DNA from: Deltaproteobacteria bacterium RIFOXYA12_FULL_61_11
Lineage (GTDB): Bacteria > Bdellovibrionota_F > JAHFAK01 > YA12-FULL-61-11
DNA: 18,926 bases
Reading direction: 5' to 3'
Assembly: GCA_001799195.1 (NCBI GenBank)
Contig: MGSU01000309.1
Coordinates: 1-18,926 of the forward strand
Shown: positions 13,179 to 18,926 of the stretch, piece after piece
Position numbering within the stretch: position 1 is the first letter of the stretch
Layout of the letters: the number at the start of each line of letters is the position of its first letter
Translations under genes and position numbers: made by a program
The notes under the pieces: generated by a model
The model's database searches: none
What the model was told of the DNA's origin: nothing
The model's input: the letters and a program-made list of their open reading frames with translations, nothing else

Positions 13179-14546
13179 TCAGATGGCGCTGCAATCCAGG
13201 GGCAGATTGGCCTGCCGATACTCGCGCAGTTTGTTACGCAGGGTCCTGATGCTGATGCCGAGCATTTCCGCGGCATGGGTGCGATTACCCTCGAGATGGT
13301 GCAAGGTCTTGATGATCATCTCCCGTTCGACATCCTTCATCGTCATACCGACTTGGAAGGTCTGGACGGTAAGGCCGGAGTTGGCGGCGGGTTCTGCCAT
13401 CGGGGCGGGGCGGGAGTCCGGCAGGTTGAAGTGTTCGTACTCGAGCTGGCCTCGTTTGGAGACGAGCACGGCGCGTTCGATTGCGTTGCGCAGCTCGCGC
13501 ACGTTGCCGGTCCAGGAGTGCGCGAGGAGCCGGTTCATGGCCGCAGCTCCGATGCCTTCGACGTGGAGGCCGTTCTCGCTGTTGACCTGGGCGAGGAAGT
13601 GCCGGGCCAGGAGCGGGACGTCCTGCTTGCGGGAACGCAGGGGCGGTACTTTGACCGGGATGACGTTGAGGCGATAGTACAGGTCTTCGCGGAACTTCCC
13701 TTCGCGGACGTACTGCAACAGGTCGCGGTTGGTGGTGGCTACCACGCGCATGTTGACCTTGATCGGACCCTTTCCGCCGATACGGTCCACGGTGTGTTCT
13801 TGCAGCACGCGCAGTAACTTGGCCTGCAGGAAGAGGTTCATCTCGCTGATCTCGTCGAGCAGGATGGTGCCGCCCTCGGCCTGTTCGAATTTCCCCAGTT
13901 TGCGCTCCAGGGCCCCGGTGAAGGCTCCCTTCTCGTGACCAAAGAGTTCGCTCTCGAGCAGGTTCTCGGGGAGGGCGGCGCAATTGATGGCCACGAAGGG
14001 GCCCGTGGCCCTGTCGCTATGAGCGTGCAGGTACCTAGCGAGGACTTCCTTGCCGGTCCCGCTCTCGCCTTCGAGCAACACGGTCGCCTTGCTCTGGGCA
14101 ATGCTGTCGAGGAGTTGGACGATATGCTGCATCCCTGGGTCCTGGGTGATCACCGTGGAGTTGTCCGCAATGGGGCGGTCGGCCCTGCCGAGCAATTTCC
14201 GCAGCAGGCCCTCGATCACGTCCAGGGAAAAGGGTTTGATCACGAAGTCGTCGGCACCGAGCTTCATGGCCTCGACGGCGGTATCGATGGAGCCGTGGGC
14301 GCTCATCACGATCACCGGCAGCGAGGGATGCGTGACCCGGAGGTTGCGCAGGAAGGTCAGACCGTCCATGCGCGGCATCCTGATGTCCGAGATCACCAGG
14401 TCCGGGGAGGTCGTCGTCAGCTTGAGCAACGCCTCTTCGCCATCCGAAGCCTCCTCGACCCGATGCCCGAGACGGGAGAGCCCCAAGCGCAGGGCCAGCC
14501 GCATCTCGCGTTCATCGTCGACGATGAGGATGGAGTAGCCGTTCAT
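13179..14546 (-). CDS. fleR: Sigma-54 activating response regulator of the FleR/FlrC type
   Basis: The 455-residue NtrC-class regulator has three domains. The receiver (about 3-120) has Asp54 in LVISDIRMP and Lys104 in VIKPF. The AAA+ domain (about 132-360) has Walker A GESGTGKE (160-167), the sigma-54 contact loop GAFTGA (207-212), Walker B GGTILLDE (225-232) and the arginine region FREDLYYRLNVIPVKVPPLR. The C-terminal Fis-type helix-turn-helix is GNRTHAAEMLGISIRTLRNKLREY (420-443). Proteins of this type, phosphorylated by a cytosolic FleS/FlrB kinase, activate class III flagellar promoters. Here it stands 11 bases behind fleS and 14 bases before flgB, so the regulator and rod genes are co-expressed. 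TGAGGAGG lies six bases before the ATG. Assignment to flagella rests on context and on resemblance to FleR. Confidence 0.9.
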   Translation of the reverse strand: MNGYSILIVDDEREMRLALRLGLSRLGHRVEEASDGEEALLKLTTTSPDLVISDIRMPRMDGLTFLRNLRVTHPSLPVIVMSAHGSIDTAVEAMKLGADDFVIKPFSLDVIEGLLRKLLGRADRPIADNSTVITQDPGMQHIVQLLDSIAQSKATVLLEGESGTGKEVLARYLHAHSDRATGPFVAINCAALPENLLESELFGHEKGAFTGALERKLGKFEQAEGGTILLDEISEMNLFLQAKLLRVLQEHTVDRIGGKGPIKVNMRVVATTNRDLLQYVREGKFREDLYYRLNVIPVKVPPLRSRKQDVPLLARHFLAQVNSENGLHVEGIGAAAMNRLLAHSWTGNVRELRNAIERAVLVSKRGQLEYEHFNLPDSRPAPMAEPAANSGLTVQTFQVGMTMKDVEREMIIKTLHHLEGNRTHAAEMLGISIRTLRNKLREYRQANLPLDCSAI

Positions 14547-14557
14547 CTCGTGCCTCC

Positions 14558-15760
14558 TCAGTTGTTCAGAGCCGGCAAGGCGACCGTCATGGTCGTGCCG
14601 GCGTCGATGACGCTCTCGACCGAGAGGGATCCGCCGTGCGCGCGGACGATGTTGTTGCAGATGGCCAGACCGAGACCGGTACCCTGATCTTTCGTCGTGT
14701 AGAAGGGATCGAAGATCCGGTTCGAGGAGGCGGCTGGGATCCCCTTGCCCTGGTCCTCGAAGTCGATCAGGAAGAGCGCGTGCCGGGAGTCGAGACGGGT
14801 CCGGACGAGGAGCCGGCCTCCTCTCGGCATGGCCTCGACTGCGTTCTTGGCGAGGTTGAGGAAGACTTGCTGGATCGAGCGAGGATCCATCATCAAGGTG
14901 TCGGGAGCGGCGGTGTACCGGCGTTCGACGGTCACCGAACCGGCGGCGCAGAGGTGGGAGACATAGGTCAAGGCCTCGTCGAGCTGGGCGTGGACGCTCG
15001 AGGGTTGCTGGTTGAGCTTCACGGTGCGGGAGAATTGCAGATGACTGTCGACGACGTGGTTGAGGTTATTGATGCCGCCGATCACATGGTCGAGGAGTTC
15101 GAGCTGCCCGGCGTCCTGGAGGTCGCGGCGGAGCAGGCTGGCGAACAGTTCGATGCTGCCGAGTGGGTTGCGGATCTCATGGGCGATATGGGAGATCATT
15201 TGGCCCAGGGCCGTCAGTCGGGTGTTCCGCTCGGCTTGATCCTTGAGCTTGCGGGCCTCGGTGACGTCTTGGAGCAGGACGACCAGGCCGATACGGCGAG
15301 AGCCGATGTCGAGGAGGGCGTTGACGGTGACCGACAGATGATGGACCTCGTCCTCGGGGCCGCGCAGGGTCAGTTCGAAGTGCCGATCACAGCACTGCTC
15401 GGCTTCCCCGGTCACCTCGGAGAGCAGGACCGCGACCGTGTTGTCGTGCTGGTCGACGGCGAGCCACTGTTTTGCCTGGCCGTTGATCAGTTCTACCTTG
15501 CCGCGTTCGTCGAGGACCACGATGCCCACGCCGACGTGCTCGAGGATGTTGGTGAGGTACAGATTGAGCAGGGTCTTTTCCTTGAGGTTGAGCCGTAGTT
15601 GTTCGTTCTTGCGATTGAGTTCGGCAGTCAGTTCGCGGACTTGCTGCTCCATGGCCTGATAGGACTGCTCGAGCCTCGAGCTGTGCTCGTTGAACAGGGT
15701 AATGGCCTGTCCGATGGCGCGGAAGTCGGTGTTGGGTCCATGGGTGGTTGTTTGCTGCAT
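14558..15760 (-). CDS. fleS: Cytoplasmic PAS histidine kinase of the FleS/FlrB type
   Basis: The 400-residue kinase has no membrane helix. After a short polar N-terminus comes a coiled coil (about 24-65, with EQQVRELTAELNRKNEQLRLNLKEK), a PAS domain (about 70-170, ILEHVGVGIVVLDERGKVELINGQAKQWL), the HisKA domain with His194 in SHIAHEIRNPLGSIELFASLLRRD, and the ATPase with Asn306 (NLAKNAVEAM), DQGKGI (336-341) and GTGLGL (360-365). This layout and soluble character match FleS/FlrB, which phosphorylate FleR/FlrC. The start at 15760 has GGGAG upstream and follows the preceding stop by 11 bases; the frame is open to 15823, but that would overlap the upstream gene. It is 11 bases in front of its cognate regulator. 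Confidence 0.9.
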   Translation of the reverse strand: MQQTTTHGPNTDFRAIGQAITLFNEHSSRLEQSYQAMEQQVRELTAELNRKNEQLRLNLKEKTLLNLYLTNILEHVGVGIVVLDERGKVELINGQAKQWLAVDQHDNTVAVLLSEVTGEAEQCCDRHFELTLRGPEDEVHHLSVTVNALLDIGSRRIGLVVLLQDVTEARKLKDQAERNTRLTALGQMISHIAHEIRNPLGSIELFASLLRRDLQDAGQLELLDHVIGGINNLNHVVDSHLQFSRTVKLNQQPSSVHAQLDEALTYVSHLCAAGSVTVERRYTAAPDTLMMDPRSIQQVFLNLAKNAVEAMPRGGRLLVRTRLDSRHALFLIDFEDQGKGIPAASSNRIFDPFYTTKDQGTGLGLAICNNIVRAHGGSLSVESVIDAGTTMTVALPALNN

Positions 15761-15771
15761 GGTACTCCCGC

Positions 15772-18039
15772 TCAATCGTTGAAATTGACGTTGTTGAGGT
15801 TGCGCTTGTTGGCCTCGAGCCATTCGTAGTGTCGCGTTCCCTCGGCCGCCAAGGTGTCGAGTGCTTTGGCCAGATTGCCCTCTTCGCCCTTAGGCAGTAA
15901 GGCCAACAGTTCTTTCGCCTTCCCGAGCTGCTGTTGGCGACCCCGGCACAGGCTGGTACGGAACAGGGCCAGCTTACGGCGGTAGTCCTCGGGATAGCGG
16001 CGGAGGAAATCGGCATACCCCGACAGGGCTTCGGGGCAACGGTCGAACTGGTATTGCAGGTCGGCGATCACGAAGCGAGTCGTGCGCACGTAGTCGGGAT
16101 CCGCTTTGGCGGGTTGCTTCGAGGCCTCGTAGGTGGAGAGGACCAGCTTGTATTCCTGGAGGGCGCGCTGCTCGCGGTCGAGCAGGTCGTTGAGTTCGGC
16201 GCGCCAGAAGTGGAGTTGGGACGCCGGGATCTGGTTGTCGGCATACTCTGCCAGCCGGTCGAGGCTGACCAGGGCGTCCTGGTAGCGCTTGAGCCTGCGC
16301 AGGATCTCGGCCTGATAGAGATAGACCTGTCTCAGGATGGTGCGGTCACTCGTCTTGTAGGGGATGTTCTCGAGGATCACCAGAGCGTCCTCGTTGCGTT
16401 GGAGATGCGTATAGGCCTGGGCCACCCACAGGTGGAAAATGCCGTTGCCGCTCTCTTTGCGTTTGATCGCCGGAGGGATCTGTTCGTAGAGGGCGACGAT
16501 CTGCCGATACAACTGGAAGTTATCGAAGGCCTTGCACAGGAAGACCAAGAAGGGTTCGTTGAAAGAACGGACCGGGATGAAGGCCGTGTCGAGCGCGAAG
16601 GAAGCCAGCAATTTGTGATATTCCCCGGCATTGTAGAGCCGCTCGAGTTTCTGTTTGAGCGTGGTTTCGATCAGGTACATGGCCGGCCCGTAACGGTAAC
16701 TGTTCGCGAACTTCTTGCAGAAGGCTTTCAGGATAATGATCCCCTCGTCGATGTTCCCGGTACGGATGTAGAGCATCCCTTGGCGGTAGAGGACCTCGTG
16801 CCGGAGATAGGTCGGCAGACTCTGGCGGGAGACTTCGTTGATCATGGCCCGCAGCACGGTGTATTCCTGCGGGGAGATCGAGAGGTCCAGTTTCTGCTTG
16901 AGATCGGCGATCTTGATGGCCGAGACGTTGCTGCCGTAGGTACCCGGATACGTGCGGAAAACGTGGAAATACAGGTTCTTCGCTTCGCGATAGCGTTTCA
17001 GGTTCGTCAGGATGTCGGCCTTGCGCATGAGGGCGAAGGGGTAGTGCTCGGGCTGGGTGGTGCGCCAGACTTGGAGCACTTTTTCGTAGAGAGCGAGCGA
17101 ATTCTCATAGGTCCGGCGTTGGTAATGACTCTCTGCCAGATAATAGAGGGAGAGGGGGCGGCCGGCGAAGTAGGTCGGGTAGCTCGTCCGGATACCCTCG
17201 AGGATGCCGATGCACTCGGCATACCGTTCGAGGTGGAAGGCGATGTCGCCCAGCCGGATCATGACCAGGACCTTCAACCCTTCGACGGTGGTCTTCTCGA
17301 AGGTCTCGCCAAACTGCGCCTTGGCCTTGGAAAAGCCTTTCTGCAGGTACAGGATCTCACCGCGGACGAAGTCGATATTCTCGAGCAGGCGCTTGTCGGT
17401 CGCCCCCTCCCTGGCGCGGTTGAGAGAGGTCAGGGCGAGATTCAGGGCATCGATGCGGACCTGGGCTATCCCCTTGTTGTAGTAGGCCACTGAGAGATAT
17501 TCGGAATTGAGGTACAGCTTCGGGAGGCGATCGTAGCACTCGATGGAACCGAGATACTCCTGGTTCGGGCTGCGCAGCTCGAGTTGATTGAGCAGATCGC
17601 ACAGCAGGAAGGAAGGAAGCTCGTGTTCATCGGTGAAATCTTTGGTCACCGAGGGCAACGTGGGTTCAATGGTCGCTCGGAGCTTGCTCAATTCCTCTGA
17701 GGGGACAGAACGAAGGTTGGCGGAACTCAAGCCATGGTGTTTGCGCAGGATTTCGACGGGGAAAGTGTTCGGCATGAGCTCGAGCGGGAGTTTATCGAGG
17801 CTGATGGTCGGGCGGTTGCGGACCCAATCGGCCTGAAAAGGGTTCTGGCTCGAGTCGAGACCGAGTTGTTGGCGGAGCGCATCTGCCTGGATGTTCAGAT
17901 AGGTACGAGCGAGTTGATCGATTTCGCTGAGGTCATTTTCTTCATTGACCAAGGGGCGCGCGGCCTGGAGCGGAGAACTCGCGTCGAGCGTGAGGAGGGT
18001 GAGCATCAAGCTCAGGCTGAGAGTGGTCGAGGTACGCAT
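15772..18039 (-). CDS. Exported TPR-like repeat protein at the head of the flagellar operon
   Basis: The 755-residue protein starts MRTSTTLSLSLMLTLLTLDASSPLQA, a Sec signal peptide with probable cleavage at residue 26. The rest is a solenoid of helical pairs of TPR/Sel1 type. Clear examples are YYNKGIAQVRIDALNLALTSLNRA, VLVMIRLGDIAFHLERYAECIGILEGI, LYYLAESHYQRRTYENSLALYEKVLQ, LMRKADILTNLKRYREAKNLYFHVF and YLYQAEILRRLKRYQDALVSLDRLAEY. Such proteins mediate protein contacts in the periplasm, and this one may help rod or envelope assembly. No enzymatic motif is seen. The start at 18039 is preferred because AAAGGG lies nine bases upstream and the signal peptide begins there; the ATG at 18066 would add nine residues. 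It is the first gene of the operon, 11 bases before fleS, downstream of an AT-rich promoter region. The family is not recognised. Confidence 0.85.
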   Translation of the reverse strand: MRTSTTLSLSLMLTLLTLDASSPLQAARPLVNEENDLSEIDQLARTYLNIQADALRQQLGLDSSQNPFQADWVRNRPTISLDKLPLELMPNTFPVEILRKHHGLSSANLRSVPSEELSKLRATIEPTLPSVTKDFTDEHELPSFLLCDLLNQLELRSPNQEYLGSIECYDRLPKLYLNSEYLSVAYYNKGIAQVRIDALNLALTSLNRAREGATDKRLLENIDFVRGEILYLQKGFSKAKAQFGETFEKTTVEGLKVLVMIRLGDIAFHLERYAECIGILEGIRTSYPTYFAGRPLSLYYLAESHYQRRTYENSLALYEKVLQVWRTTQPEHYPFALMRKADILTNLKRYREAKNLYFHVFRTYPGTYGSNVSAIKIADLKQKLDLSISPQEYTVLRAMINEVSRQSLPTYLRHEVLYRQGMLYIRTGNIDEGIIILKAFCKKFANSYRYGPAMYLIETTLKQKLERLYNAGEYHKLLASFALDTAFIPVRSFNEPFLVFLCKAFDNFQLYRQIVALYEQIPPAIKRKESGNGIFHLWVAQAYTHLQRNEDALVILENIPYKTSDRTILRQVYLYQAEILRRLKRYQDALVSLDRLAEYADNQIPASQLHFWRAELNDLLDREQRALQEYKLVLSTYEASKQPAKADPDYVRTTRFVIADLQYQFDRCPEALSGYADFLRRYPEDYRRKLALFRTSLCRGRQQQLGKAKELLALLPKGEEGNLAKALDTLAAEGTRHYEWLEANKRNLNNVNFND

Positions 18040-18363
18040 GGTGGTGGGCCCTTTCGCAAGATCCATTCCCGGTTGAGCAGGGTCCGCAGCAGAGGGCGCA
18101 TATTCGGGGGAGAGTATATAACTAATTGGATATATATTATTTATTGTATCCTACTGCAGGGACCTCCCGGGTTGGAGGACTTGGGCGGAGGTGGCGTTGT
18201 CAAAGAAATGACAGGGGCTGCCGCCTCTCTGCTGACGGGAAGAAGGTCCTCTCGAGCGAGGTTGCCGGGCGTCGGAGTTTGTGAGGAAGGCTCGACAGGG
18301 TCGTAGGAGAGCTGCTACTAAACGGTGAGGTATTCGAGGAGGGGCAATTCCCGAGGGGTTCCC
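18040..18363. promoter_or_regulatory. Divergent promoter region and long leader
   Basis: No gene is seen. The block from about 18111 to 18155 is strongly AT-rich (TATATAACTAATTGGATATA and following) and separates the minus-strand TPR gene from the plus-strand exported protein, so it probably carries promoters for both. TATACT (18118 to 18113 on the minus strand) is a possible -10 box toward the flagellar operon; a matching -35 is not obvious, and no sigma-54 -24/-12 pair or sigma-28 motif was found. The plus-strand leader is about 200 bases long. It contains the hairpins CCTCC-CGGGTT-GGAGG (18163-18178) and GGCGG...CCGCC (18184-18225), the latter enclosing TGTCA-AAGAAA-TGACA (18198-18213). 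Confidence 0.5.
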
Positions 18364-18926
18364 ATGCAGGGCTGTGGACGTCGGTCGCTTCGTCATTCCT
18401 GTCTCGTACTGCTGGCATGCTTGACATCGCTTTCACATCCGCTCTTGGCCGAGGCCGTGGTGTGGTTCGATTTTCATGGCTCGCGTTGTAGTTGCGTCGA
18501 CGGTCTCGAAAACGCCCCGGCCGACCCCGAGTTCATCGTTTATGAGCGGAGGGACCTCTTCGCCGCTCGCCTGCTGCTCCTGCCCGGTGAACGGCAGTAC
18601 CTCCGTTGGGAGCGACTGGACCATGCCGTCGTGTGCCGTAGCCGACCCTGCGGTGGGGTGAGCGAGGGGGTGACGGTCGAGGCCGGACGTTGCCGTAAGG
18701 TCCTCGGTACCTACCACGGCGCCGATACCTCGGGAGGTCACACCCGCTGTGTCGAGTACGCTCCCGTGGTGGGGGCACTGGGGGAGCTCGCGCAAGGATC
18801 CTCGGAGTGTAGCGGAGGTTCTCGGCCCTTTTGCACAGTCTGGACCTATTCCTGGGATGCCGAGAGGTGTCTCGGTCGCGCGCTCGAGGCAGCTTTTGGA
18901 ACCCCCGTCGAGGTCGGTCGGAATTA
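18364..18926 (+). CDS. Cysteine-rich exported protein, unknown family, 3' end off the window
   Basis: An open frame of 187 codons runs from the ATG at 18364 to the right edge without a stop. GAGGGG lies five bases upstream of the ATG, a good ribosome binding site. The N-terminus, MQGCGRRSLRHSCLVLLACLTSLSHPLLAEA, reads as a signal peptide with cleavage after ALAEA-like residues near 31; LLAC also resembles a lipobox, but the hydrophobic stretch before that Cys is too short for a confident lipoprotein call. The mature part (VVWFDFHGSRCSCVDGL onward) has nine cysteines in about 155 residues and many Arg and Gly, suggesting disulfide bonds or metal binding in the periplasm. CSC and CRSRPC are visible but no known motif is recognised. 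Codons favour G/C at the third position, as in the neighbours. It diverges from the flagellar operon. Function unknown. Confidence 0.7.
   Translation, partial: MQGCGRRSLRHSCLVLLACLTSLSHPLLAEAVVWFDFHGSRCSCVDGLENAPADPEFIVYERRDLFAARLLLLPGERQYLRWERLDHAVVCRSRPCGGVSEGVTVEAGRCRKVLGTYHGADTSGGHTRCVEYAPVVGALGELAQGSSECSGGSRPFCTVWTYSWDAERCLGRALEAAFGTPVEVGRN

Noticed and set aside
15934-17493. 519-codon plus-strand open frame opposite the TPR gene
   Set aside because: The minus strand has a signal peptide, TPR-like repeats and operon spacing; the plus frame has no domain or ribosome site.
18040-18363. Sigma-54 or sigma-28 promoter for the flagellar operon
   Set aside because: I searched for a TGGCAC-N5-TTGC type pair and a TAAA/GCCGATAA type motif and found none convincing; only an AT-rich block can be supported.

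Overview
The window reads as chromosomal DNA of a motile, Gram-negative, fairly GC-rich bacterium. The evidence is the flagellar rod genes, a FleS/FleR-type sigma-54 regulatory pair, c-di-GMP HD-GYP regulators, Sec signal peptides and strong GGAGG-type ribosome binding sites. I read it as Pseudomonadota; the sequence alone does not fix the class. A gammaproteobacterium is plausible, but a flgB-flgC-fliE order behind an NtrC-type pair also occurs in deltaproteobacterial-type lineages. Nearly every gene is on the minus strand.

Layout from left to right. (1) 1-888: the 3' part of a REP-associated (Y1/HUH) tyrosine transposase, then a convergent intergenic stretch. This stretch holds a 96-nt REPIN-like hairpin, two copies of a 34-bp repeat and a terminator. 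(2) 889-7163 (minus): a three-gene signalling operon with a five-PAS hybrid histidine kinase, a response regulator with a degenerate HD-GYP domain, and a response regulator with an intact HD-GYP c-di-GMP phosphodiesterase domain. (3) 7459-10061 (minus): hsdM overlapped by rhuM, without hsdS or hsdR. (4) 10371-11348 (minus): an unrecognised exported protein with a two-helix membrane hairpin, behind an AT-rich leader. (5) 11553-11789: a headless remnant that looks like a deoxynucleoside kinase, then a small two-helix membrane protein on the plus strand (11854-12030). (6) 12035-18039 (minus): a tightly packed operon of an exported TPR-like protein, fleS, fleR, flgB, flgC and fliE. (7) 18364 to the right edge (plus): the beginning of a cysteine-rich exported protein, divergent from the flagellar operon across an AT-rich promoter region.

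How the genes work together: the left operon should carry phosphate from the membrane kinase through its internal receiver and Hpt domains to the two regulators, one of which should degrade c-di-GMP. The right operon builds the proximal rod of the flagellum and encodes the two-component pair expected to drive later flagellar genes through sigma-54. Both point at motility versus attachment decisions, although nothing in the sequence wires them together directly. The hsdM-rhuM pair and the dispersed repeats mark the accessory, rearranged parts of the window.

The least explained items are the repeat family around the transposase, with divergent copies also near 7.4 kb and 10.3 kb; the hsdM-rhuM pair lacking its specificity subunit, with an A8 tract in hsdM and a perfect 27-bp palindrome inside rhuM; and two exported proteins that match no family I know.
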